Assembly: GCF_000425645.1 (NCBI RefSeq) | Contig: NZ_AUDV01000006.1 | Coordinates: forward strand, 124,001-188,000 | Direction of reading: 5' to 3' | Length of the DNA: 64,000 bases | DNA from: Gaetbulibacter saemankumensis DSM 17032 | GTDB lineage: Bacteria > Bacteroidota > Bacteroidia > Flavobacteriales > Flavobacteriaceae | Part shown: piece after piece, positions 9,099-17,977 of the stretch | Layout of the letters: each line of letters starts with the position of its first letter | How positions within the stretch are numbered: the stretch's first letter is position 1 | Notes under the pieces: model-generated | Databases searched by the model: none | What the model was told of the DNA's origin: nothing | The model's input: only the letters and a program-made list of their open reading frames with translations | Position numbers and translations under genes: made by a program

Positions 9099-12000
9099 TT
9101 ACTCCTTAATATCTTTAAGCAATTCGTTCACAGCCGTTTCCAGCTGAGGGTCTTCTCCATAAAGGAAATCATTATAAGGTAAATCGACCTCGATATCAGG
9201 ATTTATTTCAAGGTTTTCTGTTGGTCGCCCTTCTTTGCCTATAGTAGCAATCATAGGAATACCAAATATTAAAGTAGGGTCGATTTGATGTTCCCACCAA
9301 ACGGCGGTTCCTGTACCCGGAACTGGTTTTCCAACTAATTTACCCAATCCGTTTTGTTTATATATGTATGGAAAAATAAAGGCATCACTATAATTCCCTT
9401 CACTCATTAAAACAATACTTGGTTTTGTCCAACGATTTAAAGATTCGCCTCCCTTTAACACATTGCCCTGAGGTGCTAATTTCAAATATTCATCACCACT
9501 AAGGAAAGTATTCAAATCGTCATGAAGCCATCCGCCTCCATTAAATCTGGTATCTACAACCAATGCTTCTTTATCTAAATTCTTACCTAATACATTTTCA
9601 TAAACGTCTCTAAAACTACCATCGTTCATACCTCTGATATGTACATACCCCAATTTACCCTGACTTAATTTATCCACACGTTCCTCCATTATTTTCACCC
9701 AACGCTTGTACATAAGTTCAGATTCAAAACTTTTAGAAACGGGTTTTACCGTTTGCGTAAAGGTCTTATTTCCTTTTACTACACTTAACAGGATATTCTT
9801 TCCCGCTATGTTATTAAGATATTTATTCCAATTATCGTTTGAAGCAATAGACTTACCGTTAATTTTTTCAATAATAGCACCAGCTTCTATTTTATTTTCA
9901 GAGGTATCCAAAGGTCCACCAGAAATAACTTCACTTACCTTAATACCTTCACCTGTATAAGTTTCATCAAATAACAGCCCTAATGAAGCGGTGGTATCGG
10001 CATTTTCATGCTTGCTGCGATAAACTGCTCCTGTATGTGAAGCATTAAGCTCTCCTAATAGTTCGCTTAATAAATATTCAAAATCGTAATTATTATTAAT
10101 GTATGGTAAAAACTCAGCATAAGCATCTCTATACATTTCCCAATCGATACCATGAATATTTGGATCGTAGAATTTCTTCTTTACCTGACGCCAGGCATGG
10201 TCAAATATATAGTTGCGCTCTGCCGAAAGATCCAGAACCATATCGGCATCGATTTGAATATTAGTAATAGCTCCACTACCGGTATCAACTTTAACTAAAC
10301 GTCCTTTATTGCTAAGAAACAAACTCTTGTCGTCATCACTAATTTGTATACCACTTGGCGAACCACCTAGTTTGGCAAGTATCTTTGTTTTTTTTGTTCT
10401 TAGCTCGGTTTCCCAAACATCGTAACCTTTTTCAAACCTTGCTAAATAATACAATTTTGAGGCATCCTTATTAAGAACATAACCACTAAGTTTTGAACTA
10501 TTTATGGTTAATTTTACTTTTCTGTAATCAAGATTATCCAGATTTAATTTTAAATCCTCAACCGTTTCGTCTTCTTTCTTATCGTTCTTTTTCTTTTTAT
10601 CGCCTTTTTTATCTTCAGAATCCTTTTCATCCTTTTCTTGGGCTTCCTTATTTTCTTTATAAAGTTTAAATTCTTCTTCACTCAATTTAAAAATATCAAA
10701 AGCTTCCTGATCAAAAAACACGGCGTAAATATCCTGCTCTTTGGAGCCTTGTACGGCTAAAGATTTATTTCCATCTCTAGAGCTTGTATAAACCATCATC
10801 TTACCATCTAAAGCCCAAGTAGGTTGACTTTCTCCGAAGCCACTGTTTACGGGATGGAATAGTTCTCCTGAACCATCGGCCTTTACTAAAGCCGTATAGG
10901 TTGTAAAAGCATGGCCCTTTTGGTCGGATATCAATAACCAATTACTGTCCGGACTCCAGCTATACCCCCAATCACCATCAGAGTAGGAATGATTTCTTCC
11001 TTCAGGTAACACCGTAAATTCCTTACGTGATTCTAAATCTAAAACCTGTAAAATATTACGGTCTTTTATATAAGCCACTTTTTTACCATCTGGAGAATAA
11101 GCAGCCTGATATTCTTCAGCCATTGAAGCCTTTAATGGAGCAATATCTATTATAGTACTGGCATAAAAATACTTTTCATCCGGTTGCGATATGGTTGCTT
11201 TATAAATATTCCAGCTACCATTATGTTCGCCTGAAAACAATAAAGTTTTACCATCTGGCGACCAATTTACCATACGTTCCTGCTCTGGAGTGTTAGTGAT
11301 ACGTTTGGTGCGGCTATCGTTAACTCCCGTGACAAATATTTCACCTCGATTTACAAAAGCGATTTCTTTTCCATTCGGACTTATTTTAAACTCAGTAACA
11401 CTATTAATATCGACTGTTTTTACAGGCTCATATGAAGAATCGTCACGAACTTCTATATTTAGCTTATTAGGCTCTCCACCTTCTGTTAAGGTATACATAT
11501 CACCTTTCCATGTAAAACTTAAAGTATTATCATCTGAAACACTTAAATTCCTTACAGGAAAATCTTTAAATGAGGTTAGTGCTACCTCTGTTCCACTTTC
11601 CAAATCCCTTTTGTAAATATTGAAATCGCCACTTGATTCATTCAGGTAAAAAACCGAAAGGTCATCAGAACTAAAAACGGGCTCTTGATTTTCGCCCTTA
11701 AATTCTGTAAGTTGTTTATAGATATTATTCTGTAAATCGTAAATCCAAATATCGCGCGTTATCGAAGAGATATGGTGCTTACGCCACTGATTCTCGTACC
11801 CTTTTCGATCTTGAAAAACAATTTTATCGCCTTTTGAATTGTAATTGGCATGCTCGGCACCTGCAGCAGTTACCAAAATTGGTCGCCCCCCATCTACCGG
11901 AACTTCATATAAATTTTGAAATAAGCCAGGCATAGGAAAACGCACACTCTTCGCAGGTGCCTGTCTTCCACTCCTAAATAAAACTGATTTATTATCTACT

Positions 12001-12347
12001 GTAAAATCCTGAGGATAATCACCGGAAGAGTTATAGGTTAATCGCGTTGGAACCCCACCACCGACAGGCATAGTAAAAACATCAAAATTCCCATAACGGT
12101 CACTAGCAAAAGCAATCGTTTTCGCATCGTGACTCCAAACCGGGTACCCATCGTATGCATTTGTAGTCGTAATGGGTGTTGCAAGTCCTCCTTGTGAACT
12201 AACAGTGTAAATATTACCATGATAACTAAAAAGAATGGTACTACCATCAGGAGAAATACTTGTATTGCGTAACCAACGGGCGTCACCCTGACTAGTTCCT
12301 AATAAAAAAGCCAGACAGGCTAAAATAGATAAAAAATTGATTTTCAT
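9099..12347 (-). CDS. Tricorn-like S41 protease with beta-propeller and PDZ domains
   Basis: This is an exported 1082-residue protein. Residues 1-23 form a signal peptide. Roughly residues 25-550 hold TolB/WD40-like propeller repeats (SPDGSTILFSYHGNIY, WSHDAKTIAFASD and similar). A highly charged Lys/Glu/Asp linker follows near 565-600. After a second beta-rich block comes a PDZ domain (around GAIIEKINGKSIASND), then the S41 catalytic domain with ALVVDTRFNGGG and NYSDAFIFP, whose serine (S987) is the probable nucleophile. This order matches archaeal/bacterial tricorn protease, which trims peptides. Its periplasmic site suggests turnover of proteins or peptides there. A 15-base tandem repeat lies upstream. 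Confidence 0.92.
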   Translation of the reverse strand: MKINFLSILACLAFLLGTSQGDARWLRNTSISPDGSTILFSYHGNIYTVSSQGGLATPITTTNAYDGYPVWSHDAKTIAFASDRYGNFDVFTMPVGGGVPTRLTYNSSGDYPQDFTVDNKSVLFRSGRQAPAKSVRFPMPGLFQNLYEVPVDGGRPILVTAAGAEHANYNSKGDKIVFQDRKGYENQWRKHHISSITRDIWIYDLQNNIYKQLTEFKGENQEPVFSSDDLSVFYLNESSGDFNIYKRDLESGTEVALTSFKDFPVRNLSVSDDNTLSFTWKGDMYTLTEGGEPNKLNIEVRDDSSYEPVKTVDINSVTEFKISPNGKEIAFVNRGEIFVTGVNDSRTKRITNTPEQERMVNWSPDGKTLLFSGEHNGSWNIYKATISQPDEKYFYASTIIDIAPLKASMAEEYQAAYSPDGKKVAYIKDRNILQVLDLESRKEFTVLPEGRNHSYSDGDWGYSWSPDSNWLLISDQKGHAFTTYTALVKADGSGELFHPVNSGFGESQPTWALDGKMMVYTSSRDGNKSLAVQGSKEQDIYAVFFDQEAFDIFKLSEEEFKLYKENKEAQEKDEKDSEDKKGDKKKKNDKKEDETVEDLKLNLDNLDYRKVKLTINSSKLSGYVLNKDASKLYYLARFEKGYDVWETELRTKKTKILAKLGGSPSGIQISDDDKSLFLSNKGRLVKVDTGSGAITNIQIDADMVLDLSAERNYIFDHAWRQVKKKFYDPNIHGIDWEMYRDAYAEFLPYINNNYDFEYLLSELLGELNASHTGAVYRSKHENADTTASLGLLFDETYTGEGIKVSEVISGGPLDTSENKIEAGAIIEKINGKSIASNDNWNKYLNNIAGKNILLSVVKGNKTFTQTVKPVSKSFESELMYKRWVKIMEERVDKLSQGKLGYVHIRGMNDGSFRDVYENVLGKNLDKEALVVDTRFNGGGWLHDDLNTFLSGDEYLKLAPQGNVLKGGESLNRWTKPSIVLMSEGNYSDAFIFPYIYKQNGLGKLVGKPVPGTGTAVWWEHQIDPTLIFGIPMIATIGKEGRPTENLEINPDIEVDLPYNDFLYGEDPQLETAVNELLKDIKE

Positions 12348-12453
12348 ATTGATAGATGTATTTTAAAAAATCTATGAACAAAAATATCGTTAATTAAGGC
12401 TTGACTATTTTAAAGAAACGTTAAAAGCTTCACAAATAATAGATTATTCATGG

Positions 12454-12483
12454 ATAGACCTCATTCAAATAGACCTCATTCAA
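12454..12483. repeat. Two exact tandem copies of a 15-base unit
   Basis: ATAGACCTCATTCAA occurs at 12454-12468 and again at 12469-12483 with no gap. It lies in the 160-base space between the SRPBCC gene and the S41 protease gene. Confidence 0.9.
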
Positions 12484-12508
12484 AAAGTAAACTATAAAAC
12501 CGTTAAAA

Positions 12509-12937
12509 CTAATTTCTGTTTTGAAAAGGAACTATTTCTCCTTTCTCAAGATAGTTCTTTAAACCGTTTAAAAGCATCGCCCAACAAAAAGAAGAATATT
12601 TAAAATGATCATTATCTTTTGGCCAATTGATATGACTGAATCTAACATAAGTCTGCCCGTGCTTCTCTTCTAAATCGAACCCAAAGGTTGTAGAATCCCA
12701 ATCGGTGTCAGATTTAGTCATTTTAAAAAAAATAGAACTATTAATTTCTAATTGTGAAATTTTACAAAACCAGTTATAATTATCAGTAAAGTTTAAATTA
12801 TATTTTGCTCCCAACACAGGGATACCAGAACTTTTAAGTGTCCACCAATTATCTAAATGATCAGGTAAAGACACAGCATCGAATACTGCTTTTGCCGGCA
12901 CATTAATAACAAAATTATGATAAATATTATACCCCAT
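12509..12937 (-). CDS. SRPBCC (AHSA1/START-like) domain protein
   Basis: This is a 142-residue single-domain protein. The opening HNFVINVPAKAVFDAVSLPDHLDNWWT is the typical first strand, helix and Trp-rich loop of AHSA1-type SRPBCC proteins, and VRFSHINWPKDNDHFKYSSFCWAMLLNGLKNYLEKG (read in part) is the long C-terminal helix of that fold. These proteins bind hydrophobic ligands or act as Hsp90 co-chaperone-like factors; the ligand here is unknown. No signal peptide. It is transcribed alone between ftsY and the S41 protease gene, with the ftsY terminator immediately upstream. Confidence 0.8.
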   Translation of the reverse strand: MGYNIYHNFVINVPAKAVFDAVSLPDHLDNWWTLKSSGIPVLGAKYNLNFTDNYNWFCKISQLEINSSIFFKMTKSDTDWDSTTFGFDLEEKHGQTYVRFSHINWPKDNDHFKYSSFCWAMLLNGLKNYLEKGEIVPFQNRN

Positions 12938-12954
12938 CTCCTAAAGGTACTCAA

Positions 12955-12990
12955 TAAAAAAGGATGCCCCATATCTTTTTGAAGCATCCT
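12955..12990 (-). terminator. Intrinsic terminator of ftsY
   Basis: AGGATGC (12961-12967) pairs with GCATCCT (12984-12990); on the minus strand a run of T residues follows. Confidence 0.85.
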
Positions 12991-13024
12991 AAAAGTAAAT
13001 ATTATTAATTATAATTCTTATGGA

Positions 13025-13978
13025 CTATTTAAAGAAAGAATCTACAAATTCAAACTTATTGAAAACCTGTAAGTCTTCAATACCTTCTCCAACACCAATG
13101 TATTTAACAGGAATTTTAAATTGATCACTAATCCCTATAACAACGCCTCCTTTAGCTGTACCATCCAGTTTAGTAACAGCCAGTGAAGTAACCTCTGTGG
13201 CTGCGGTGAACTGTTTTGCCTGTTCGAAAGCATTCTGACCAGTAGATCCATCCAATACTAATAACACATCGTGAGGTGCGTCATCAACCACTTTCTGCAT
13301 AACACGTTTTACCTTGGTTAACTCGTTCATTAAATTTACTTTATTATGTAAACGTCCTGCTGTATCAATTATCACCACATCGGCATCCTGACTAACCGCA
13401 CTCTTTAAAGTATCGAAAGCTACCGAAGCCGGATCACTACCCATGGCCTGCTTTACTATAGGTACATCCACACGATCGGCCCACACCTGTAATTGATCGA
13501 TAGCCGCAGCCCGAAAGGTATCGGCAGCACCAAGTACCACTTTAAGACCTTGCTTCTTGAACTGATAGGCCAATTTACCAATGGTAGTAGTTTTTCCAAC
13601 ACCATTGACACCTACAACCATCATTACATAAGGCTTTTTATCTTTAGGTACCGTAAATTCAACCTCTTCTCCTATATTAGTTTCACTCAATAAACCAGCA
13701 ATTTCTTCACGTAAAATTTGGTGAAGCTCATCAGTTCCTAAATACTTATCTTTTGAAACCCGTTCTTCGATACGTTCGATGACCTTTAAAGTAGTATTTA
13801 CTCCTACATCACTTGTTACGAGGACTTCTTCAAGATTATCTAAAACCTCATCGTCTACTTTCGATTTCCCTGCTACGGCCTTGCTTAATTTGCCAAAAAA
13901 GCTCGATTTAGATTTCTCTAATCCTTTGTCTAATGTTTCCTTTTTTTCTGAAGAAAATATTTTTTTAAAAAAACTCAT
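13025..13978 (-). CDS. ftsY: Signal recognition particle receptor FtsY
   Basis: FtsY is the SRP receptor GTPase that docks ribosome-SRP complexes at the membrane. The 317-residue protein has a short basic N-terminus (MSFFKKIFSSEKKE) instead of the long acidic A domain of E. coli, as is common in Bacteroidota. The NG domain follows: G1 GVNGVGKTT at residues 123-131, then DTFRAAA, DTAGRLHNK (G3) and TKLDGTAKGG (G4/G5). It is the last gene of a run rpmB-rpmG-DUF4295-ftsY, although a terminator lies between DUF4295 and ftsY. A terminator also follows it. Confidence 0.97.
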   Translation of the reverse strand: MSFFKKIFSSEKKETLDKGLEKSKSSFFGKLSKAVAGKSKVDDEVLDNLEEVLVTSDVGVNTTLKVIERIEERVSKDKYLGTDELHQILREEIAGLLSETNIGEEVEFTVPKDKKPYVMMVVGVNGVGKTTTIGKLAYQFKKQGLKVVLGAADTFRAAAIDQLQVWADRVDVPIVKQAMGSDPASVAFDTLKSAVSQDADVVIIDTAGRLHNKVNLMNELTKVKRVMQKVVDDAPHDVLLVLDGSTGQNAFEQAKQFTAATEVTSLAVTKLDGTAKGGVVIGISDQFKIPVKYIGVGEGIEDLQVFNKFEFVDSFFK

Positions 13979-14077
13979 TCTTTAAAGTTTAATTTTACCA
14001 ATGCCTGTATAAAATACTAAACTCGAAATATAAATTAAAACCATATTTACGAGAAAAGTATTCAAATATAAACATAA

Positions 14078-14109
14078 AAAAGCTGCTCTCTTAATAAGAA
14101 AGCAGCTTT
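14078..14109 (-). terminator. Intrinsic terminator after the DUF4295 gene
   Basis: AAAGCTGCT (14079-14087) pairs with AGCAGCTTT (14101-14109); on the minus strand the hairpin runs into TTTTTT. It separates the ribosomal gene run from ftsY, at least partly. Confidence 0.85.
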
Positions 14110-14132
14110 GTATATCTTAAAAACCTAAGTTC

Positions 14133-14285
14133 TTACTTTTCTTTTAAAAAGTCGTTTACTAACTCAGGAGCCATGATAGACTCTACAAACATATAAGCGC
14201 CAGTTTTTGGTGATTTCACCATTTTTATCGCTTTAGTTAATCTTTTAGAAGATGTTTGTAAGGTTGCTACTGTTTTCTTTGCCAT
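14133..14285 (-). CDS. DUF4295 small protein
   Basis: This 50-residue basic protein begins MAKKTVATLQTSSKRLTKAI and ends LVNDFLKEK. It is too short for many ORF cutoffs but is a clear gene: an ATG start, tight placement 42 bases after rpmG on the same strand, and a terminator just behind it. DUF4295 proteins are almost restricted to Bacteroidota and are regularly found beside rpmG and rpmB. The lysine/arginine content and the neighbours suggest a ribosome-associated role, which is inference; no enzymatic motif is visible. Confidence 0.88.
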   Translation of the reverse strand: MAKKTVATLQTSSKRLTKAIKMVKSPKTGAYMFVESIMAPELVNDFLKEK

Positions 14286-14327
14286 GATTCAATGTGTTTG
14301 GAATTTTAGCTTCTGTAAAATTCTAAA

Positions 14328-14510
14328 TTATTTAATTTCTTTATGAACAGTCATTCGCTTAAGAATAGGATTAAATTTTTTAATCTCCATTCTGTCTGGC
14401 GTATTTTTCTTATTCTTAGTAGTGATGTAACGTGAAGTTCCTGGTTGCCCAGACTCTTTGTGCTCTGTACACTCTAATATAACCTGTATTCTATTACCTT
14501 TCTTTGCCAT
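14328..14510 (-). CDS. rpmG: 50S ribosomal protein L33
   Basis: L33 is a 60-residue component of the large subunit near the E site. The sequence starts [20 protein letters not shown] and continues with [13 protein letters not shown], both characteristic. Only one cysteine (C14) remains, so the two CxxC zinc pairs of the C+ form are missing and this is a C-minus L33. It lies 26 bases after rpmB and 42 bases before the DUF4295 gene, so the three are probably one transcript. Confidence 0.97.
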   Translation of the reverse strand: MAKKGNRIQVILECTEHKESGQPGTSRYITTKNKKNTPDRMEIKKFNPILKRMTVHKEIK

Positions 14511-14536
14511 TTCTTATACTTTTATAAATGCAGCTA

Positions 14537-14773
14537 TTATTTTAAGAATCCTTTAGATTTCGCTTCTTTAATTGCCGCTGAAATACCTATTTTGTTAATA
14601 GTTTTTAATGCAGATGTAGAAACCTTTAAAGTTATCCAGCTGTCTTCTTCTGGAATGTAAAAACGTTTCTTTACTAAATTCGCGTTAAATTTGCGTTTAG
14701 TTCTATTTAATGCATGAGACACGTTGTTACCAACCATTGCCTTCTTTCCTGTAAGTTCACAAACTCTTGACAT
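14537..14773 (-). CDS. rpmB: 50S ribosomal protein L28
   Basis: L28 is a 78-residue large-subunit protein. MSRVCELTGKKAMVGNNVSHALNRTKRKF (in part) is the conserved N-terminus and LKVSTSALKTINKIG the central strand. Only one Cys is present in the CELTGK motif, so the zinc-type CxxC is not formed. It is first in the rpmB-rpmG-DUF4295 run, 82 bases after cinA. No Shine-Dalgarno is seen. Confidence 0.97.
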   Translation of the reverse strand: MSRVCELTGKKAMVGNNVSHALNRTKRKFNANLVKKRFYIPEEDSWITLKVSTSALKTINKIGISAAIKEAKSKGFLK

Positions 14774-14855
14774 TATTTATAACTTTAAATTTCTTGTTGC
14801 TTAAAATCGAGGTGCAAATATACAAAATCTTTACTATGCAACAACTTAATTTTTA

Positions 14856-16106
14856 TCAATTTTTAAAAATTTCTTTCAATAGCATTTCTAAAGCTTTATT
14901 TACAGCTTTATCAATTACTTTTACACGATGATTTCCAAGCATAAATTTCTCAGAATAAACGCTATCTTCAGTTGCAATTGCAATATAAACCGTGCCTATT
15001 TCAGCATCAGAATCCCCCTTTGAAGGACCTGCATTTCCTGTAGTTGCAACAGCATAATCCGATTGAAATAACTTTAAGGCTTTCTGAGCCATTGCCTCTG
15101 CAACTTGAGCACTTACTACAGAATAGGAATCAATATCACGTTTTGAAACTCCTAAAACATTTATTTTAGACTGCGTAGAATAGGTTACCACGCCCCCATT
15201 AAAATATGATGATGCACCGGAATGTATGGTAAACTGTTCGGCTATTTTTCCACCTGTGCAACTTTCTGCAATAGCCAAAGTCTTGGCCTGCTTAATAAGT
15301 TGCTTTGCTATAACTACTTCAACTGAACCCTCGTTTTCTTCAAAACCAGCAAATTCATTCTTTATTAATGGAATAACCTTCTGAATCTGCTCTTCAACAC
15401 CCTTAATAACCTCTGTTTGGCTCATTCCTTTTGAAGACAGACGCAATCGCATTTTACCTAAACTTGGCAAATAAGCCAGTTTAACAGTACTTGGCAAAGC
15501 CTCTTCCCATGATTCGATACGATCCGCCAAAGCACTTTCACCTAAACCATAAACCAACAAGGTTTTATGAAGTATGTAAGGACAATTAAATTTACTCTTT
15601 AATTGCGGAATTAACTCATCAATTACCAATGCCTGCATTTCATGAGGTACGCCTGGAAGTGACACAAACACACGATTGTTTTTTTCCATCCACATACCTG
15701 GTGCGGTGCCCAACTTATTCATTAAGACTTTTGACTTCGAGGGTACCATGGCTTGATCTTTATTCACTTGTAATAAAGCGCCTCGGACATGCAAAGCCCA
15801 AATATCTTCAATATTTTTTAACACGGAAGCATCTGGAACTAGCTCATCATCAAAATATTCTGAAAGTGTCTTTTTTGTAATATCATCCTTTGTAGGTCCT
15901 AAACCACCCGTAAGTATAATTACATCTGCATGAGATTCTGCATCGGCTAAAGCTTTTAAAATATGGTCTCGATCATCCTGTACCGAAGTTATCTGAAATA
16001 CAGAAATACCAATTTTATTAAGTTGCCTAGCTATAAATGCTGAATTTGTGTCAATTACTTGACCAATTAGAAGTTCATCGCCTATGGTGATTATTTCGGC
16101 ATTCAT
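14856..16106 (-). CDS. cinA: CinA-family nicotinamide-nucleotide amidohydrolase
   Basis: CinA proteins recycle pyridine nucleotides by deamidating NMN; many also carry a MoaB/MogA-like domain. Both parts are present in this 416-residue protein. The N-terminal domain begins MNAEIITIGDELLIGQVIDTN and has the GGLGPTKDD loop. The C-terminal amidase domain has LAIAESCTGGKIAEQF and ATTGNAGPSKGD. The start ATG overlaps the stop of the Hpt gene (TAATG), so translation is probably coupled. Function in competence is not implied by the old name. Confidence 0.95.
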   Translation of the reverse strand: MNAEIITIGDELLIGQVIDTNSAFIARQLNKIGISVFQITSVQDDRDHILKALADAESHADVIILTGGLGPTKDDITKKTLSEYFDDELVPDASVLKNIEDIWALHVRGALLQVNKDQAMVPSKSKVLMNKLGTAPGMWMEKNNRVFVSLPGVPHEMQALVIDELIPQLKSKFNCPYILHKTLLVYGLGESALADRIESWEEALPSTVKLAYLPSLGKMRLRLSSKGMSQTEVIKGVEEQIQKVIPLIKNEFAGFEENEGSVEVVIAKQLIKQAKTLAIAESCTGGKIAEQFTIHSGASSYFNGGVVTYSTQSKINVLGVSKRDIDSYSVVSAQVAEAMAQKALKLFQSDYAVATTGNAGPSKGDSDAEIGTVYIAIATEDSVYSEKFMLGNHRVKVIDKAVNKALEMLLKEIFKN

Positions 16107-16447
16107 TACAAATTAAAGTCGGCTTTTATTTCAGCCACCGCATTATCAACAGCTGTAATAACGATGTCTAATTTTGGATTAATATCAATATCGGTTTGCG
16201 TAAACTTTCCCCAATCTTGTACTTCAATTAGTGTATCCAATACACCAAGCTCGAACAAATCGATTGTAGGTTTCATTTTATGAGCGGCCTGATATGCTGT
16301 ATGGTAGTCTTTTTCGGCTACCGCCTTTTTAAGGCGCTCTGCATCTTCAGGTACTTCCTCTAAAAATGTTTCGGCTAAGGTTGCGATAAAATCCTGATCG
16401 TTATCGGCTAACTCCTTTACTCTATCTAATTTGTAATGTTGTTCCAT
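16106..16447 (-). CDS. Histidine phosphotransfer (Hpt) domain protein
   Basis: This is a 113-residue, single-domain, alpha-helical protein. AAHKMKPTIDLF holds the phosphorylatable H56 in the AHKMKP context typical of Hpt domains. Such proteins relay phosphate between hybrid histidine kinases and response regulators, in the cytoplasm. No kinase or regulator gene is in the window, so the partners are encoded elsewhere. The gene overlaps cinA by one base pair set (TAATG) and lies one base after the fumarylacetoacetase-like gene, forming a compact operon with them. Confidence 0.9.
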   Translation of the reverse strand: MEQHYKLDRVKELADNDQDFIATLAETFLEEVPEDAERLKKAVAEKDYHTAYQAAHKMKPTIDLFELGVLDTLIEVQDWGKFTQTDIDINPKLDIVITAVDNAVAEIKADFNL

Positions 16448-16448
16448 C

Positions 16449-17060
16449 TTATTTAACAGTTATCGAAAACATTTCTTTGTCTCCAATAAATCCTTTTAGT
16501 TTATCATTTACTGCAACTTTACCGACTCCAGAGGGAGTTCCGGTAAATATAATATCTCCTATCTTTAATGTAAAATATTTTGAGACATATTCTATAAGTT
16601 CATCAATTTTCCAAAGCATGTGGCTTGTATTTCCTAATTGTACAATTTTTTCATTCTTTTTTAAGGAAAATTCAATGTTATTTACATCATTAAATTCTGA
16701 AACTGGCAACCATTGACCAATTACTGCCGATCCGTCGAACGCTTTGGCTTTTTCCCAGGGTAGTCCTTTAGCCTTTAGTTTGCTTTGTAAATCACGCGCT
16801 GTAAAATCAATGCCAAGACCTATTTCATTATAATATTTATGGGCAAATTTCTTATCGATGTATTTCCCTAATCTATTAATTTTCACTAACAACTCTACCT
16901 CATAATGAACATCTTCCGAGAAATCAGGAATAAAAAATGGTTGCTTCTTAATTAAAATAGAAGTATCCGGTTTTAAGAAAACTACCGGATCTGTAGGCTT
17001 TTCATTTTCCAGTTCGGCAATATGTTCGGTATAATTTCTACCAATGCAAATTATTTTCAT
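16449..17060 (-). CDS. Fumarylacetoacetate hydrolase family protein
   Basis: This is a 203-residue protein of the FAH superfamily, in the short form that usually acts as acylpyruvase, oxaloacetate decarboxylase or related C-C hydrolase. MKIICIGRNYTEHIAEL opens the fold. VHYEVELLVKI carries the ExE metal ligands, GLGIDFTARDLQ the conserved Asp/Arg, and GDIIFTGTPSGVG is the C-terminal family signature. It is near the minimal length of FAHD1-type enzymes. It is followed at once by the Hpt gene and cinA. The precise substrate cannot be decided from sequence. Confidence 0.92.
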   Translation of the reverse strand: MKIICIGRNYTEHIAELENEKPTDPVVFLKPDTSILIKKQPFFIPDFSEDVHYEVELLVKINRLGKYIDKKFAHKYYNEIGLGIDFTARDLQSKLKAKGLPWEKAKAFDGSAVIGQWLPVSEFNDVNNIEFSLKKNEKIVQLGNTSHMLWKIDELIEYVSKYFTLKIGDIIFTGTPSGVGKVAVNDKLKGFIGDKEMFSITVK

Positions 17061-17092
17061 GCTTAAAAATTATATTTCGAAAAGATTAGAAC

Positions 17093-17869
17093 CTAACCCA
17101 ATTTATTATTCAGGCTTCTTAATTTAATTGCTGTAAGCACTTTTTTAGTGTAAAGTGGAAAATCGGCATTTAATAACCAACCAAAATAACCGGGTTCTTG
17201 TTCTAAAACTTCGGTCACTAATTTCCCTTTGTGCTTACCGAACGAAAAACATTCTTCTCCTTTTTTATTATAGGCTATAAAACCTGCAAAATCGGCAAAC
17301 TGCTTTCTGGAACTAAACTCAGCTAAAAACCTGGTGTCATTTTCTAAATCGTCGTACTTGGCTATTTGAGCTTTAAGCACTTCGTAGGTTGCTAAGGTAT
17401 CGGCTTCGGCACTATGTGCATCATCTAAATTCTTTTCACAATAAAATTTATAGGCCGCGCTTAAAGTTCTTTGCTCCATTTTGTGAAATATAGTTTGAAC
17501 ATCTACCGCCAATCTATTTTTCATATCGAAATCTACTTCAGCACGTAGCATTTCTTCTGCCAATAGAGGAATATCAAATCTATTGGAATTAAAACCACCC
17601 AGATCGGAATCCTTAATTAAATTATAAACGTCTTTAGCAATTTCTTTGAAAGTTGGTTTATCGGCAACATCGTCATCCGAAATCCCGTGAATAGCTGTAA
17701 CTTCTTTTGGTATTGGAATAGTTGGATTTACTAGCCATGTTTTATTTTCTTCTTTTCCGTTTGGAAACACTTTAAGAATGGCTATTTCTACAATTCTATC
17801 TTTTGTAATATTTACCCCTGTGGTTTCTAAATCGAAAAAACAAATAGGTTTTGCTAAATTAAGTTGCAT
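17093..17869 (-). CDS. 3'-5' exonuclease with C-terminal DUF3820-like domain
   Basis: This is a DnaQ-superfamily nuclease of 258 residues. Exo I is CFFDLETTGV (D and E metal ligands), Exo II includes GFNSNRFDIPLLAEE, and Exo III is AHSAEADTLATYEVL with the His and Asp of the DEDDh type. After the nuclease, CFSFGKHKGKLVTEVLEQ...YFGWLLNADFP resembles the small DUF3820 module. It may act in DNA repair or proofreading as a stand-alone epsilon-like enzyme. The longest frame starts at 17926, but MQLNLAKPICFF at 17869 is the better start, because a near-consensus −7 TATATTTA (17893-17900) lies inside the extra part. Confidence 0.9.
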   Translation of the reverse strand: MQLNLAKPICFFDLETTGVNITKDRIVEIAILKVFPNGKEENKTWLVNPTIPIPKEVTAIHGISDDDVADKPTFKEIAKDVYNLIKDSDLGGFNSNRFDIPLLAEEMLRAEVDFDMKNRLAVDVQTIFHKMEQRTLSAAYKFYCEKNLDDAHSAEADTLATYEVLKAQIAKYDDLENDTRFLAEFSSRKQFADFAGFIAYNKKGEECFSFGKHKGKLVTEVLEQEPGYFGWLLNADFPLYTKKVLTAIKLRSLNNKLG

Positions 17870-17892
17870 AATTTTAAGTTTCAAAAAGGTGC

Positions 17893-17900
17893 TAAATATA
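17893..17900 (-). promoter_or_regulatory. Candidate −7 element of the exonuclease gene
   Basis: On the minus strand TATATTTA differs from TAnnTTTG only in the last base and lies 23 bases before the ATG at 17869, just after the E2 terminator. Confidence 0.4.
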
Positions 17901-17926
17901 CTAAATAGCTTATGTATTAAAAACAT

Positions 17927-17952
17927 AAACCAACCCTTTTCTAGGTTGGTTT
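17927..17952 (-). terminator. Intrinsic terminator of the E2 gene
   Basis: AAACCAACC (17927-17935) pairs perfectly with GGTTGGTTT (17944-17952), 25 bases after the E2 stop. Confidence 0.85.
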
Positions 17953-17977
17953 AAATTATATTGATTGAATAATCATT

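Noticed and set aside
9706-9960. Plus-strand ORFs inside the S41 protease gene (also 11290-11616)
   Set aside because: They are shadows of a strongly supported gene, have no promoter or homologous motif, and show biased composition from the antisense strand.
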